Below are positions 1 through 10,519 of a DNA stretch of 64,000 bases, in pieces. The position numbers were made by a program, and so were the translations under genes. The notes under the pieces were generated by a model, which was given only the letters and a program-made list of their open reading frames with translations, did no database searches and was not told the DNA's origin. Origin of the DNA: Teichococcus oryzae (lineage in GTDB: Bacteria; Pseudomonadota; Alphaproteobacteria; Acetobacterales; Acetobacteraceae); contig NZ_VUKA01000008.1 of the NCBI RefSeq assembly GCF_008386565.1, forward strand, positions 60,977 to 124,976. Direction: 5' to 3'. Position 1 is the first letter of the stretch; the number at the start of each line of letters is the position of its first letter.

Positions 1-654
1 TTCGCCTTTGATTGCGAAGGGCCGCGCCACCGGGTGCTGGTCGAGCCCTTCCGCCTCGCCGACCGGCTGGTGACCAATGGCGAATGGATGCAGTTCGTCG
101 CGGATGGCGGCTACCGCGATCCGCTGCTGTGGCTGTCGGCCGGCTGGGCCACGGTGCAGGCGCAAGGCTGGGACGCGCCGCTCTATTGGCGGCAGCATGA
201 TGGCGCCTGGCACAGCATGACGCTGCATGGCCTGCAGCCCGTGCGGCCCGACGACCCGGTCACCCATATCAGCTATTTCGAGGCGGATGCCTTCGCCTCC
301 TGGGCCGGGAAGCGCCTGCCGGGCGAAGCGGAATGGGAACACGCCGCGCGGGATCTCGCGCCTGACGCCGCGCCGGCGCTGCGGCCGCGCGCCGCCTCGG
401 GCGGGGCGGGCCTGCGGCAGATGTTCGGCGAGGTGTGGCAATGGACGCGCAGCCCGTTCACGCCCTATCCGCGCTTCCGCCCGGCGGAAGGGGCGGTGGG
501 CGAGTATAATGGCAAGTTCATGTGCGGGCAGTTCGTGCTGCGCGGCAGTTCCTGCGCCACGCCGGAAGGCCATTCCCGCCCGACCTACCGGAACTTCTTC
601 CCTCCCGATGCGCGCTGGCAGTTCAGCGGGCTGCGGCTGGCCGAGGATGCCTGA
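1..654 (+). CDS. egtB: Ergothioneine biosynthesis protein EgtB, C-terminal part (cut by window edge)
   Basis: EgtB is the iron-dependent sulfoxide synthase that joins hercynine to a thiol donor in ergothioneine synthesis. Only the last ~217 codons are present; the frame is open to base 1, so the N-terminal DinB-like iron-binding part lies outside. What remains is the formylglycine-generating-enzyme (FGE-sulfatase) fold: a LVTNGEW start of the fold, GEAEWEHAAR in the middle, GEVWQWTRSPF, and a C-terminal LRGSSCATP...YRNFFPPDARW...GLRLA typical of EgtB. The next gene, egtD, starts one base after its stop, which supports the assignment. Confident family call. Confidence 0.93.
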   Translation, partial: FAFDCEGPRHRVLVEPFRLADRLVTNGEWMQFVADGGYRDPLLWLSAGWATVQAQGWDAPLYWRQHDGAWHSMTLHGLQPVRPDDPVTHISYFEADAFASWAGKRLPGEAEWEHAARDLAPDAAPALRPRAASGGAGLRQMFGEVWQWTRSPFTPYPRFRPAEGAVGEYNGKFMCGQFVLRGSSCATPEGHSRPTYRNFFPPDARWQFSGLRLAEDA

Positions 655-655
655 G

Positions 656-1606
656 ATGCTGGATGCCCCCGAAACCGCCTGGCAGCACGACGCCTTCCGG
701 GACGACGTGATCGCCGGGCTGTCCCGGCCGCGGAAGACCCTGCCCAGCCGATGGCTTTACGACGACCGCGGCTGCCGGTTGTTCGAGGAGATCACCAGGC
801 TCGACGAATATTACCCGACCCGCACCGAAACGACGATCCTGCGCGACCAGGCGGCCGCCATGGCGGGCTTCGCGGGTCCTGCGCCGGTGCTGGTGGAATA
901 CGGTGCCGGCGCCGCCGTGAAGACCGCCATCCTGCTGGAGGCGCTGCGCCCCAGCCTCTACATCCCGGTGGACATCGCCGGCGATTTCCTGGCGCAAAGC
1001 GCGGCGCGCATCACCCGCCGCTTCCCCGAACTGAAGGTGCGGCCGGTGATCGCCGATTTCACGGCCGATTTCGATCTGCCGGCCGGCCTTCCCGCCGGCG
1101 TCCCGCGCTGCGGCTTCTTTCCCGGCTCCACCATCGGCAATCTGGATGCGGAGGAAACATCCGCCTTTCTGTGCCGCATGCGCGCCCATGTCGGTACCGG
1201 CGGCACGGCGCTGGTCGGGGTGGATCTGCGCAAGGATCTCGACACCTTGCTGGCCGCGTATGACGACCGCGCGGGCGTCACCGCCGCCTTCAACCTGAAC
1301 CTCCTGACCCGGATCAACCGTGAGCTGGGTGCCGATTTCCCCCCCGGCGGTTTCAGCCACGAAGCGCGCTGGAACGCCCGCGAATCGGCAATCGAGATGC
1401 ATCTGGTGTGCCGGCGGGATTGCCTTGTGGCCCTGGAAGGGCGGCGCTTCGCCTTCCGCGCGGGGGAAAGCATCCACACGGAAAGCTCGCGCAAATACGA
1501 CCTCGACAGCCTGGCCGCGCTGGCCGCGCCCTGCGGCTGGGCGGTGGAACATGGCTGGACCGACCGGGACCGCCTGTTCGCCGTGGCCGGCCTGCGGGCC
1601 TGCTGA
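656..1606 (+). CDS. egtD: L-histidine N-alpha-methyltransferase EgtD
   Basis: EgtD trimethylates histidine to hercynine with S-adenosylmethionine, the first step of ergothioneine synthesis, in the cytoplasm. The 316-residue product has the family start (SRPRKTLPSRWLYDD then a glutamate/tyrosine-rich stretch), the SAM-binding EYGAGAAVKT loop, and FFPGSTIGNL. Length is normal for the family. ATG 656 is chosen because GAGG at 643-646 sits nine bases upstream; an in-frame ATG at 647 would overlap egtB by eight bases and lacks a spaced Shine-Dalgarno. Coupled to egtB with a one-base gap, so the two steps are co-translated. Confidence 0.95.
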   Translation: MLDAPETAWQHDAFRDDVIAGLSRPRKTLPSRWLYDDRGCRLFEEITRLDEYYPTRTETTILRDQAAAMAGFAGPAPVLVEYGAGAAVKTAILLEALRPSLYIPVDIAGDFLAQSAARITRRFPELKVRPVIADFTADFDLPAGLPAGVPRCGFFPGSTIGNLDAEETSAFLCRMRAHVGTGGTALVGVDLRKDLDTLLAAYDDRAGVTAAFNLNLLTRINRELGADFPPGGFSHEARWNARESAIEMHLVCRRDCLVALEGRRFAFRAGESIHTESSRKYDLDSLAALAAPCGWAVEHGWTDRDRLFAVAGLRAC

Positions 1607-1636
1607 GAGCCGGACGGGGAGGCGCCGCTGCGCCGC

Positions 1637-2212
1637 TCAGGCGGCCGCCAGCATCTCCGCCAGCGCATCGGCCAACTGGCCGAGCGCCTGGCTCATCGCC
1701 GCCACCAGCGCCGCCGTGGCGGTGCCCTCGACCGGCGCCTGCAGCCTCACATTGCGCGCGGCGCGGCGGCCGCGTGACGCCGGCCGCACCGCAAGCTGCG
1801 CCATGAGCAGCACCGGTCCGTCGCCCTCCTGCTCGAAGCGCAGGATCTCCACCTCGGCCACGGCGTCGCTGTCGATGGACAAGGCCCCGCCGGCGCTGAA
1901 CACAGTGCTGTTCGGCAGGCGCCGTTGCAGATCCTCGCCCAGCACGCGGCCCACCATGTCGGCCATCGGCTCCGCCCAGCGGTCGCCGGACAGCAGGTCG
2001 AGCCGGTTGGGGCCGGAGGCGCGCAGGATTTCCGCGCGGTCGAGGTAACGCGGCAACCCGATCGAGCGCAGCTCCACCAGCCGGTGGCGGCTGCGGCGCG
2101 CGGGGCCAGGCGTGGCCGACAGACGGAAATAGTCCGGCTCGGCGGAGGCGCAACCCGCCAGCAGGGCGGCCAGCGGCACGGGCAGGGCGAGCAGGGCGCG
2201 ACGGCGGATCAT
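1637..2212 (-). CDS. pqiC: PqiC-type outer-membrane-associated lipoprotein
   Basis: Last gene of a pqiABC operon. The 191-residue product starts with a lipoprotein signal (arginine-rich start, hydrophobic stretch, LAGC with the lipidated cysteine at about residue 21), followed by the ABC-type transport auxiliary (DUF330) fold: YFRLSA, then VELRSIGLPRYLDR and a DRWAEPMADMV motif. PqiC anchors the PqiB needle at the outer membrane in lipid transport across the envelope. It follows pqiB by three bases, indicating one transcript. Confidence 0.88.
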   Translation of the reverse strand: MIRRRALLALPVPLAALLAGCASAEPDYFRLSATPGPARRSRHRLVELRSIGLPRYLDRAEILRASGPNRLDLLSGDRWAEPMADMVGRVLGEDLQRRLPNSTVFSAGGALSIDSDAVAEVEILRFEQEGDGPVLLMAQLAVRPASRGRRAARNVRLQAPVEGTATAALVAAMSQALGQLADALAEMLAAA

Positions 2213-2215
2213 GAG

Positions 2216-3892
2216 CTACTCCGAGCGGCCCCGCAGCAGCGCCTCGGGGTGGCGTTCAAGATAATCGGCCAGCAGACGCACCGAACGCGCGGCGTCGGTT
2301 GCTTGTTGCAGCAGCCGCGACAATTCACGGTTGAAGGCCGAGTTGGTGCCATAGCCGCGTTCCACCGAGGTGGCGGCAGCATTGGCGCGCGCCAGGGTCT
2401 GGTCGAGGGTGTTGGCCATGGCCGGCAGGCGGCGCAGCAGCGGCGCCAGCCCGTCATCGGTGCGGCGCACCAGGCGCTGCGTGTCGCCCAGGATGGCGGC
2501 CAGGCTGGCCACCGCGTCCCGCAGCTCCGGCCCGCCCACCAGGCTGTTCACCGCCGCCAGCGCGCCGGACAGGTTCTGGCCGATCTGGTCGAGCGGGAAG
2601 TTCTCCAGCTTGCCGGCGATGGCCCCCACCGCGCCCATCAGGTTGTCGCTGCCGCCGCCCAGGCTCGGGATCACCAGCAACTCGCCCTCCTGCCGCACTG
2701 TGGCGGGCGGTGCGTCGGGCACGAAATCCAGCGTCACCACTTTCTGGCCGGTCAGCAGGTTGCCGCTTGCCAGCTGCGCCCGCATCCCCTCGGCGACGAA
2801 GCGCTCCAGCGCCTGCCGCACCTCCCATTGAGGGCGGCCATTGGGAAAGGCGATGCGGTCGGGTTCGAGTGCGAGGCGCACCGGCACTGTGAAGCGGCCG
2901 GTGTCCCGGTCGAAGGCCAGGTCGACGCTGGTGACGCTGCCGATGCGGATGCCGCGCATCTCCACCGGCGAGCGCGGCCCCAGCCCCCGCACCGAGCCAT
3001 CCAGGTAAACCAGCACCTCCAGCCGGTGCTCCGAGGTGGCGGCGAACGCGTCCTCCATGGTGCCGTAGAGGGTGAACCGGGCATTGTCCGGCGCCGGCGG
3101 CGCATCGCGCTCGCGCGGCGGGGTTTCGAAGGCGATGCCGCCGGCCAGCACGGCCCGCAGGCTTTCCACCTCCAGGCTCAACCCTCCCGGACCGAAGCCG
3201 AGGCGCACGCCGGAGCTGTTCCAGAAGCGCGAGCCTTCCCGCACATAGCCTTCATAAGGGGAGCGGATAAAGGCGCGCAGCGTGATGGTGCCGTCCAGCC
3301 CGGGCTGGTCGAAGCTCAGCACCTCCCCCACCTGCACGTCGCGGAAGAACACGGGCGAGCCCCGGTTCAGCGAACCCAGCCTTCCGGTCCTGAGGGTGAA
3401 GATGCGCCCGGGCTCGTCCGAGCGGATGCCCGGCGGATCCTCCAGGCCGCGATAGTCTCGGCGCTGCTCGCCATCCATCTGGCCGGGATCGAACTCGATA
3501 TAGGCGCCCGAAACGATGGTCTCCAATCCCGACACATTGCCCGCCGTGAGCCGCGGGCGGACCACCCAGAACCGGGCCTGGTCGGTCAGCCGCTCCTCCA
3601 CATCCGGCGTCATGCGGATGCTGGCGGTGACCGTGGACAGGTCGTCCGACAGCTCGATCCCCTCCACCGTGCCGATGGCAACCGATTTGTAGCGCACCTG
3701 GGTTTGCCCGGCGGTGAGGCCGTCGGCGGTGTTGAAGCTCACCGTGATCAGCGGGCCACGGCCGCTGATGGTCTTGTAGGCGAGGTAGCCGGCGACCAGC
3801 AGCGCGGCGAGCGGGATCAGCCAGATCACCGGAAAGCGGCGGTGCCGGCTTTCGGCGAGGTCCGGCGCGTCGGCGGGGGGAGTGTCGCTCAT
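2216..3892 (-). CDS. pqiB: Intermembrane lipid transport protein PqiB (multi-MCE domain)
   Basis: A 558-residue MCE protein. After a short cytoplasmic start there is one membrane helix (about residues 21-42), then three MlaD/MCE repeats recognisable by VRYKSVAIGTVEGIELS, FRDVQVGEVLSFD and VEMRGIRIGSVTSVDL, then a helical tail of about 150 residues. Such proteins form a tunnel through the periplasm that carries lipid between membranes. The tail is short and the protein matches the usual PqiB length. Its ATG overlaps the pqiA stop (ATGA), so translation is coupled. Confidence 0.93.
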   Translation of the reverse strand: MSDTPPADAPDLAESRHRRFPVIWLIPLAALLVAGYLAYKTISGRGPLITVSFNTADGLTAGQTQVRYKSVAIGTVEGIELSDDLSTVTASIRMTPDVEERLTDQARFWVVRPRLTAGNVSGLETIVSGAYIEFDPGQMDGEQRRDYRGLEDPPGIRSDEPGRIFTLRTGRLGSLNRGSPVFFRDVQVGEVLSFDQPGLDGTITLRAFIRSPYEGYVREGSRFWNSSGVRLGFGPGGLSLEVESLRAVLAGGIAFETPPRERDAPPAPDNARFTLYGTMEDAFAATSEHRLEVLVYLDGSVRGLGPRSPVEMRGIRIGSVTSVDLAFDRDTGRFTVPVRLALEPDRIAFPNGRPQWEVRQALERFVAEGMRAQLASGNLLTGQKVVTLDFVPDAPPATVRQEGELLVIPSLGGGSDNLMGAVGAIAGKLENFPLDQIGQNLSGALAAVNSLVGGPELRDAVASLAAILGDTQRLVRRTDDGLAPLLRRLPAMANTLDQTLARANAAATSVERGYGTNSAFNRELSRLLQQATDAARSVRLLADYLERHPEALLRGRSE

Positions 3893-5262
3893 CGGCGGTC
3901 AGGTTCTTTCCGGTCATTGGCGCCGGCCGCATCCCACATCAGGCGCGGGTCGAAGGTTTCCGCGGCCACCATGGTCAGGACCACCACGGCGCCGAAGCAG
4001 GCCGCGCCCACCTCGGCATGGATGGAGGCGATGCTGCCGAAGCGCACAAGGGCGATCAGCACCGAAACAACGAACACGTCGATCATCGACCAGCGCCCCA
4101 GCGCCTCCACCACGCGGTAAAGCTGCGTCTTGCGCCGGAGATGGCGCGCGGAACGGCGATGGATGGACAGCAGCATCACCGAAAGCCCGACCAGCTTCAG
4201 CATCGGCACGGCGACCGAGGCCAGGAAGACGATCAGCGCCAGCGGCCAGAAGCCGGTATGGATGAACTCCACCACGCCACCCAGGATGGTATGGGGGCCG
4301 CCCCGGCCCAGCGTGACAATGGTCATCACCGGATAATAGTTGGACGGCACGTAAAGAATGGCCGCCGCGATCACCAGCGCCCAGCTTCGCGCCACGCTGT
4401 TGGGCTTGCGGCGGTGCAGGGCGGTGCCGCAGCGGGGGCAGGGGGCGCCCTCCGGGGCGCGGCTCACCTTTCGGCAGCAATGGCATGACAGGGGCTGCCC
4501 TCGAGGCGCCGCGGGAAGGGCCCGGCCGATGCCGCGCGCTTCCAGCGCATCCCAGGCAGCCTGCGGCTCAAAGGCCGCATCGGCGGCGACCAGGGTCAGC
4601 ACCACGGCGCCAAGGCCATAAACCGCCGGCCCCAGCTCCACCTGCGCCAGGTCCACCAGCCTTGTGTAGGACACCAGGGCACCGAACAGGAACACTTCCA
4701 GCATGCCCCAGGCGCCCAGATGCTCATGCCAGCGCAGCGGCAGGCCGAGCCAGGAGGGCGGGCGGCGCAGGCGCAGGCCGCCCAGCACCGTCAGGCGCAG
4801 CAGCAGGCGAGCAAGCGGCACCAGCACCAGCGCCACCACCACGATCACCGAAAGCAGCCACAGCCCATCCTGGGCAAAGGCGGCGGCACCGGACTGGATG
4901 CGGCTGTCGCGCGCCTGCCCCAGCAGGCGCAGCGTCAGGAAAGGCATGGTCACCGTCAACACGCACAGCATCAGGCTGGCAATGGCCAGGGCGAAGGGCG
5001 CGCCGAGGGGATTGGCATGGTGCCGCCGCAGCGTGGCGCCGCAGCGCGGGCAGCGGGAATCGGTGCCTGCCGCTTCCTGCTTCATGCGCAGCAGCAGGCC
5101 GCAATCGTCGCATTCCCGGGGAATGACGCCTGGCGGCCATCCCGCCCCGGGAATGGCCCCGGCGGCATCGCAGCGGAGCGGCGAAGGGGCGGAAACAGGC
5201 ATCCCCGCCAATGTGCCGGTGGATTGGCGGGAGGCAAGCCCCCGCTGCTCAGGTTCGGCCAT
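3889..5262 (-). CDS. pqiA: Paraquat-inducible protein A, inner-membrane protein
   Basis: First gene of pqiABC. The product carries two PqiA modules, each a zinc-ribbon-like CxxC pair (ECDDCG...CPRCG near the N-terminus and CHCCRK...CPRCG in the middle) followed by four hydrophobic segments; FDPRLMWD near the C-terminus is typical. It is an inner-membrane partner of PqiB. Start is uncertain: ATG 5262 is used here, GTG 5280 and ATG 5199 are in frame and none has a strong Shine-Dalgarno. The zinc ribbon near the start of the family would also fit 5199. Confidence 0.9.
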   Translation of the reverse strand: MAEPEQRGLASRQSTGTLAGMPVSAPSPLRCDAAGAIPGAGWPPGVIPRECDDCGLLLRMKQEAAGTDSRCPRCGATLRRHHANPLGAPFALAIASLMLCVLTVTMPFLTLRLLGQARDSRIQSGAAAFAQDGLWLLSVIVVVALVLVPLARLLLRLTVLGGLRLRRPPSWLGLPLRWHEHLGAWGMLEVFLFGALVSYTRLVDLAQVELGPAVYGLGAVVLTLVAADAAFEPQAAWDALEARGIGRALPAAPRGQPLSCHCCRKVSRAPEGAPCPRCGTALHRRKPNSVARSWALVIAAAILYVPSNYYPVMTIVTLGRGGPHTILGGVVEFIHTGFWPLALIVFLASVAVPMLKLVGLSVMLLSIHRRSARHLRRKTQLYRVVEALGRWSMIDVFVVSVLIALVRFGSIASIHAEVGAACFGAVVVLTMVAAETFDPRLMWDAAGANDRKEPDRR

Positions 5263-5349
5263 TCCACGGCCCGGCGCCACCGGGCCTGCCGGAAGGGAAA
5301 TTGCGCGGGGCGTTGTTCGCGCCCGCCGGGAAGCCGGGATGCGGGCCGC

Positions 5350-6000
5350 TCAGCACGCGGCGGGCCGTGGCGGCAGCCGCGTGCCGGCGAGGAAGATGGT
5401 CACCGCCTTCTGGATGCGGGTCCGCAGCGCCGCCTCTGGCACGCCCGGCAGCAGGCCGATGAGCCGCTCATGGTGATAGGCGCCGAGCGCCATGCCCATC
5501 AGCATCCGTGCCGCCTCGGCCGGCGCGCCGAAGCGATACAGCCCTTCCGCTTCCAGCCGGGCCAGATAAGCGTCGAGGGCCAGGATGCCGCCGCCGAAAT
5601 GCCGTTCCGCCGCCTGCAGCAGCGACGGGCTGAGCCGGTATTCGCCCAGCACCATGCGCAGGGTGGAGACCGCTTCCTCGTCCAGGATCAGCCGGCCGAT
5701 GCGCCACAGGAAGCCTTCCAGAGCCGCCTGGGGCGGCAGGCCCGGATCGACCTCGATCCGCTGGGCGCGATCCTTGAAGCGGTCCAGGAGGCGGAAGAAC
5801 AGCGCTTCCTTGGAGTCGAACAGCTTGTAGATCGTCTTCTTGGAACAGCCCGCGGCGCGCGCCACCGCGTCCATTGTCGTGGCATGGAAGCCATGCCCAC
5901 GGAACTCGGCCTCGGCCGCCGCGCAGATGCGCTCTAGCGCCGCCGCAGGTTCGGCCAGGATCTCGCCCCCGCCCGGACCCTCCGTCACGTTTTGTACCAT
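5350..6000 (-). CDS. TetR/AcrR-family transcriptional regulator
   Basis: 216 residues. The N-terminal third is a TetR helix-turn-helix: FRGHGFHATTMDAVARAAGCSKKTIYKLFDSKEALF is the classic family block. The rest is a helical ligand-binding domain of the AefR-like/C-terminal type with no recognisable ligand motif. It is divergent from the RND efflux operon starting at 6106, with 105 bases between the start codons, the standard arrangement of a local repressor. That it represses the pump, and itself, is inferred from position. Confidence 0.9.
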   Translation of the reverse strand: MVQNVTEGPGGGEILAEPAAALERICAAAEAEFRGHGFHATTMDAVARAAGCSKKTIYKLFDSKEALFFRLLDRFKDRAQRIEVDPGLPPQAALEGFLWRIGRLILDEEAVSTLRMVLGEYRLSPSLLQAAERHFGGGILALDAYLARLEAEGLYRFGAPAEAARMLMGMALGAYHHERLIGLLPGVPEAALRTRIQKAVTIFLAGTRLPPRPAAC

Positions 6001-6030
6001 TTGGGCAGCCCTGCTGTGGCGGTGAATTGC

Positions 6031-6059
6031 TTGACAATAGATCGGACACTAAGCAGTTT
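6031..6059 (+). promoter_or_regulatory. Possible efflux-operon promoter region
   Basis: TTGACA at 6031-6036 is a perfect sigma-70 -35 hexamer in the TetR/efflux intergenic region. At the optimal 17-base spacing the -10 (6054-6059) reads CAGTTT, which is poor, so the -10 is not settled. The AT-rich stretch around 6031-6060 is the natural place for the TetR operator, but I see no clear long palindrome. Confidence 0.4.
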
Positions 6060-6105
6060 CCAGCCCAAACTCCCTTCTTCTCCCCGCCTGCAGGAGCCTA
6101 TTCCC

Positions 6106-7344
6106 ATGGCCGATCTGTCGATCTCCGCCCGGCTGCCTGGTGGCATGCCGCGCCGTCCGCGCATCGGCGCCGCAGCCCTGCCTCTGGTGCTGCTGGGCCC
6201 GCTTCTGCTGGCGGCGTGCGACGAGCCCGCGACGGCGCAGCAGGCCGGGCAGGAGGCCCCACCCCCCGCCGTGACGGTGGTGTCGGTGCAGCCGCAGCGG
6301 ATCAGCATCCAGACCACGTTGCCCGGACGCGTCGTGGCCTACCAGACCGCCGAGGTGCGCCCCCAGGTCGGCGGCGTGCTGCGCGAGCGCCTGTTCCGCG
6401 AAGGCGAAACGGTGGAAGCCGGGCAGAAGCTCTTCCAGATCGATCCCGCGCCCTACAAGGCCCAGCTGGCCAGCGCGGAAGCGAACCTGGCCAGGGCCGA
6501 GGCGACGCTGAGTTCGGCGCGCGTCACCGCCACGCGCTACCGCCCGCTGGTGAAGCAGAATGCCGTCAGCCAGCTCGAATACGAAACCGCGGTGGCCGCC
6601 CAGAAGCAGGCGGAGGCGGATGTCGCCTCGGCCAAGGCTGCGGTGGAGATCGCGAAGATCAATCTCGGCTACACCACCATCAACGCCCCGATCACCGGCC
6701 GCACCAGCCGCGCCCGGCTGACCGTGGGCGCGCTGGTCACCGCCGACCAGGCCACGTCCCTGCTGACGGTGACGCAGCTCGACCCGATCTACGTGGACGT
6801 GACCCAGCCGGCGGCGACCCTTCTGCGCCTGCGGCGGGAAATGGAGGCCGGGCGGCTGCGCCAGGCGGCCGAAGGCGAGGCCGAGGTGCGGCTGAAGCTG
6901 GAGGACGGCACCGAATACGCCCATCCCGGCAAGCTGCGGGTGGCCGAGGTCACGGTGGACCCCGGCACCGGCTCCGTCGTGCTGCGCGCCGAGTTCCCCA
7001 ACCCCGACGGGCTGCTGATGCCGGGGATGTTTGTCCGCCAGGATGTGGAGGAAGGCATCACCGAGAATGCCCTGCTGGTGCCGCAGCGCGCCGTGACCCG
7101 CAACCCGCGCGGCGAGGCGGTGGTGAAGGTGGTGCAGGGCGACGGCACCGTGGCCGAGCGCATCATTACCGCCACCCGCGCCATCGGCACCGACTGGCTG
7201 GCCCAGGGCGGGCTGCAGCCCGGCGACAAGGTGATCGTGGCGGGCGGCCAGCGCGTGCAGGCCGGCGCCCGCCCGCAGGTCACCGAAACCACGGCCGAGG
7301 CGCTGCGCGAGCCGCGGGCCGCCCTGCCGCAGAACCAGGGCTGA
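6106..7344 (+). CDS. RND efflux periplasmic adaptor (AcrA/MexA type)
   Basis: 412-residue membrane-fusion protein of a tripartite pump. It has a lipoprotein signal ending LLLAAC (lipidated cysteine about residue 38), a lipoyl half-motif with [18 protein letters not shown], an alpha-helical hairpin rich in A/E/K, the second lipoyl half ([24 protein letters not shown]) and beta-barrel/membrane-proximal domains. Start ATG 6106 follows CAGGAG at 6091-6096; the open frame extends upstream to 5992 but the signal peptide begins here. The transporter gene follows by ten bases. Confidence 0.95.
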   Translation: MADLSISARLPGGMPRRPRIGAAALPLVLLGPLLLAACDEPATAQQAGQEAPPPAVTVVSVQPQRISIQTTLPGRVVAYQTAEVRPQVGGVLRERLFREGETVEAGQKLFQIDPAPYKAQLASAEANLARAEATLSSARVTATRYRPLVKQNAVSQLEYETAVAAQKQAEADVASAKAAVEIAKINLGYTTINAPITGRTSRARLTVGALVTADQATSLLTVTQLDPIYVDVTQPAATLLRLRREMEAGRLRQAAEGEAEVRLKLEDGTEYAHPGKLRVAEVTVDPGTGSVVLRAEFPNPDGLLMPGMFVRQDVEEGITENALLVPQRAVTRNPRGEAVVKVVQGDGTVAERIITATRAIGTDWLAQGGLQPGDKVIVAGGQRVQAGARPQVTETTAEALREPRAALPQNQG

Positions 7345-7354
7345 GCGAACCGCC

Positions 7355-10300
7355 ATGGCACGCTTCTTCATCGACCGCCCGGTCTTCGCCTGGGTGCTGG
7401 CGCTGGCCACCATGCTGGTGGGCCTGATCTGCCTGCGCACCCTGCCGATCTCGCAATACCCGACCATCGCGCCGCCCTCGATCCGCATCTCCCTGACCTA
7501 TCCCGGCGCCTCGGCCGAGACGGTGCAGAACACCGTGGTGCAGGTGATCGAGCAGCAGATGACCGGGCTGGACGGGCTGCGCTACTTCACCTCCTCCGCC
7601 AACCGGGACGGCAGCGCCTCGGTCGAGCTGACCTTCGCGCAGGGCACCGATGCCGACACGGCGCAGGTGCAGGTGCAGAACAAGCTGTCCCTCGCCGAAA
7701 CGCGCCTGCCGGAAACCGTGCGGCAGCAGGGCATCCGCGTCGCCAAATCGTCCGCGGCCTTTCTGATGGTGGTGGGCTTCGTGTCCAAGGACGGCTCGAT
7801 GACCAGCGCCGACCTGGCCGACTTCATCGCCACCAATGTGCAGGACCCGGTGACGCGGACGCTGGGCGTCGGCGACTACAACCTGTTCGGCTCGCAATAC
7901 GCGATGCGCATCTGGCTCGATCCGAACAAGCTGAACGCCTACAGCATGATGCCCTCCGACGTGACAGCGGCGATCGCCTCGCAGAACGTGCAGGTGGCCT
8001 CGGGCGAGATCGGCGCGCGGCCGGCGGTGCCGGGGCAGATGCTGAACGCCACGCTGATCGGCCCCTCCTACCTGAACACGCCCGAGCAGTTCGGCAACAT
8101 CATGCTGCGGGTGAACGCCGACGGCTCCCAGGTACGGCTGCGCGACGTCGCCGAGGTGGAGCTGGCGGCGCAGAGCTTCTCGATCTCCAGCCAGTTCAAT
8201 GGCCGCCCTTCCGCCGCCATGGGCATTCAGCTCGCCGCCGGCGCCAATGCCGTTTCCACGGCGGAGGCGGTGCGGCAGACCTTGTCGGAAATCAGCGCCT
8301 CCTTCCCCTCCAACATCGAGATGGTGGTGCCCTACGACACCACGCCCTTCGTGAAGATCTCGATCAAGGAGGTGGTGAAGGCGCTGGTGGAAGCCATGTT
8401 GCTGGTCTTCGTGGTGATGTTCGTGTTCCTGCAGAACTGGCGCGCCACGCTGATCCCGACCCTGGCCATCCCGGTCGTGCTGCTCGGCACCTTCGCGGTG
8501 CTGGCCTTCGCCGGCTACTCGATCAACACCCTGACCATGTTCGCCATGGTGCTGGCGATCGGCCTGCTGGTCGATGACGCCATCGTGGTGGTGGAGAATG
8601 TCGAGCGCGTGATGGAGGAGGAGCATCTTTCCCCGCTCCAGGCCACGCGCAAGTCGATGGACCAGATTTCCGGCGCGCTGGTCGGCATCGGCCTGGTGCT
8701 GTCGGCCGTGTTTTTCCCCATGTTCTTCTTCGCCGGGTCGGCCGGCGTCATCTACCGGCAGTTCTCGCTGACCATCATCACCGCCATGACGCTGTCGGTG
8801 GCGGTGGCGATCATCTTCACCCCCGCCCTGTGCGCCACCCTGCTGCGCCGCCCGAAGCACCATGGCGCGCAGAAGCGCGGCTTCTTCGGCTGGTTCAACC
8901 GCAATTTCGACCGCACCACCCGCGGCTATGTCCGCGGCGTGCGCGGCATCCTGGCGCGGCCCTGGCGGCTGATGCTGGTTTACGTGGCGATCGCCGCGGC
9001 CTTCGGCGTGCTGTATGTGCGCCTGCCTTCCTCCTTCCTGCCGGATGAGGACCAGGGCGTGCTGCTGGTGCAGGTCTCGGCGCCGCAGGGCGCCACCACC
9101 GAGCGCACACAGGCCGCGCTGGACGCCGTCACCCGCTACGCGCTGGAGCAGGAGAAGGACAACGTCCAGAGCGTCATGGCGATCAGCGGCTTTTCCTTCT
9201 CGGGCCGTGGCCAGAATGCCGGCCTGGCCTTCGTGCGCCTGCGCGACTGGGAGGAGCGGGCCGATCCGCAGCAGGCGGTGAATGCCGTCGCCGGGCGCCT
9301 GATGCAGCATTTCGCCGGCTACCAGGACGCGCAGATCTTCGCCTTCGCGCCGCCCGCCGTGCCGGAGCTGGGCAACGCCACGGGCTTCGAGATGCAGCTG
9401 GTGGATCGTGGCGCCAATGGCCAGGCGGCGCTGAAGCAGGCGCGCGACCAGATCCTGGCCGCCGCGGCAAAAAGCCCCCTGGTGGTGGGCGTCCGCCCCG
9501 GCAGCCAGCCGGACGAGGCGCAGTACAAGCTGGACATCGACTGGGAGAAGGCGAGCGCGCTCGGCCTGTCCGTCAACGACATCAACAACACGCTGTCCGC
9601 CGCCTTCGGCGCCTCCTATGCGGGCGACTTCCTGGACCGTGGCCGCGTCAAGCGCGTCTATGTGCAGGGCGCGGCCGAGTTCCGCATGCTGCCCGAGGAT
9701 ATCGGCCGCTGGTATGTGCGCAACGCCGCCGGGACCATGGTGCCGTTCACCGCCTTCGCCTCGGCCAAGTGGGAGATCGGCTCGCCAGGCCTGACGCGGT
9801 TCAACGGCGTCAGCGCGGTGAAGCTGTCCGGCGATGCCGCCCCCGGCCAGAGCACCGGCGACGCCATGGCCGAGATGGAGCGGCTGGCCGCCGAGCTGCC
9901 GCCGGGCTTCGGCGTGGACTGGAGCGGCCTCTCCTATGAGGAGCGCGCCTCCGGCAGCCAGGCGGGCCCGCTCTACGCGATCTCGCTGATCGTGGTGTTC
10001 CTGTGCCTCGCGGCGCTGTACGAGAGCTGGGCGATCCCCATCTCGGTGCTGCTGGTGGTGCCGCTCGGCGTGTTCGGCGCGGTGGCGGCGACCTTGCTGC
10101 GGGGCTTGGAGAACGACGTGTATTTCCAGGTCGGCCTGCTCACCACCGTCGGCCTGTCGGCCAAGAACGCCATCCTGATCGTCGAATTCGCCAAGGAGCA
10201 TTTCGAGGCCGGCGAAAGCCTGGCCGACGCCGCGCTGCATGCGGCGAAGGAGCGGCTGCGGCCGATCCTGATGACCTCCCTGGCCTTCACCCTCGGCGTG

Positions 10301-10519
10301 GTGCCGCTGGCCATCGCCACGGGGGCGGGCGCCGGCGGCCGCGTCGCCATCGGCACCGGCATCATCGGCGGCGTGGTCGCCGGCACGGTGCTGGCCGTGT
10401 TCTTCGTGCCGCTGTTCTTCGTGCTGGTGCTGAAGCTGTTCCGCACCAGGCGCAGCTCGGAGCGGCAGGCGGTGGAGGAACGCCAGGAGGCGCCGGCCCA
10501 TGCGGGCGCCGGAGATTGA
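7355..10519 (+). CDS. RND multidrug efflux transporter (HAE1, AcrB/MexB type)
   Basis: 1054 residues, normal for the hydrophobe/amphiphile efflux-1 family. N-terminal [17 protein letters not shown] is the diagnostic first helix; [18 protein letters not shown] follows in the porter domain. The proton-relay aspartates are in [16 protein letters not shown] of TM4, and [16 protein letters not shown] marks TM10-11. Two periplasmic loops and twelve membrane helices are laid out as usual. The pump exports drugs, detergents or metabolites using the proton gradient; the substrate cannot be read from sequence. Stop overlaps the start of the channel gene (TGATG). Confidence 0.97.
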   Translation: MARFFIDRPVFAWVLALATMLVGLICLRTLPISQYPTIAPPSIRISLTYPGASAETVQNTVVQVIEQQMTGLDGLRYFTSSANRDGSASVELTFAQGTDADTAQVQVQNKLSLAETRLPETVRQQGIRVAKSSAAFLMVVGFVSKDGSMTSADLADFIATNVQDPVTRTLGVGDYNLFGSQYAMRIWLDPNKLNAYSMMPSDVTAAIASQNVQVASGEIGARPAVPGQMLNATLIGPSYLNTPEQFGNIMLRVNADGSQVRLRDVAEVELAAQSFSISSQFNGRPSAAMGIQLAAGANAVSTAEAVRQTLSEISASFPSNIEMVVPYDTTPFVKISIKEVVKALVEAMLLVFVVMFVFLQNWRATLIPTLAIPVVLLGTFAVLAFAGYSINTLTMFAMVLAIGLLVDDAIVVVENVERVMEEEHLSPLQATRKSMDQISGALVGIGLVLSAVFFPMFFFAGSAGVIYRQFSLTIITAMTLSVAVAIIFTPALCATLLRRPKHHGAQKRGFFGWFNRNFDRTTRGYVRGVRGILARPWRLMLVYVAIAAAFGVLYVRLPSSFLPDEDQGVLLVQVSAPQGATTERTQAALDAVTRYALEQEKDNVQSVMAISGFSFSGRGQNAGLAFVRLRDWEERADPQQAVNAVAGRLMQHFAGYQDAQIFAFAPPAVPELGNATGFEMQLVDRGANGQAALKQARDQILAAAAKSPLVVGVRPGSQPDEAQYKLDIDWEKASALGLSVNDINNTLSAAFGASYAGDFLDRGRVKRVYVQGAAEFRMLPEDIGRWYVRNAAGTMVPFTAFASAKWEIGSPGLTRFNGVSAVKLSGDAAPGQSTGDAMAEMERLAAELPPGFGVDWSGLSYEERASGSQAGPLYAISLIVVFLCLAALYESWAIPISVLLVVPLGVFGAVAATLLRGLENDVYFQVGLLTTVGLSAKNAILIVEFAKEHFEAGESLADAALHAAKERLRPILMTSLAFTLGVVPLAIATGAGAGGRVAIGTGIIGGVVAGTVLAVFFVPLFFVLVLKLFRTRRSSERQAVEERQEAPAHAGAGD

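Noticed and set aside
1925-4120. 731-codon plus-strand ORF opposite pqiB/pqiC
   Set aside because: Antisense to well-recognised genes; its composition is Arg/Gln/His/Gly noise typical of GC-rich mirror frames.
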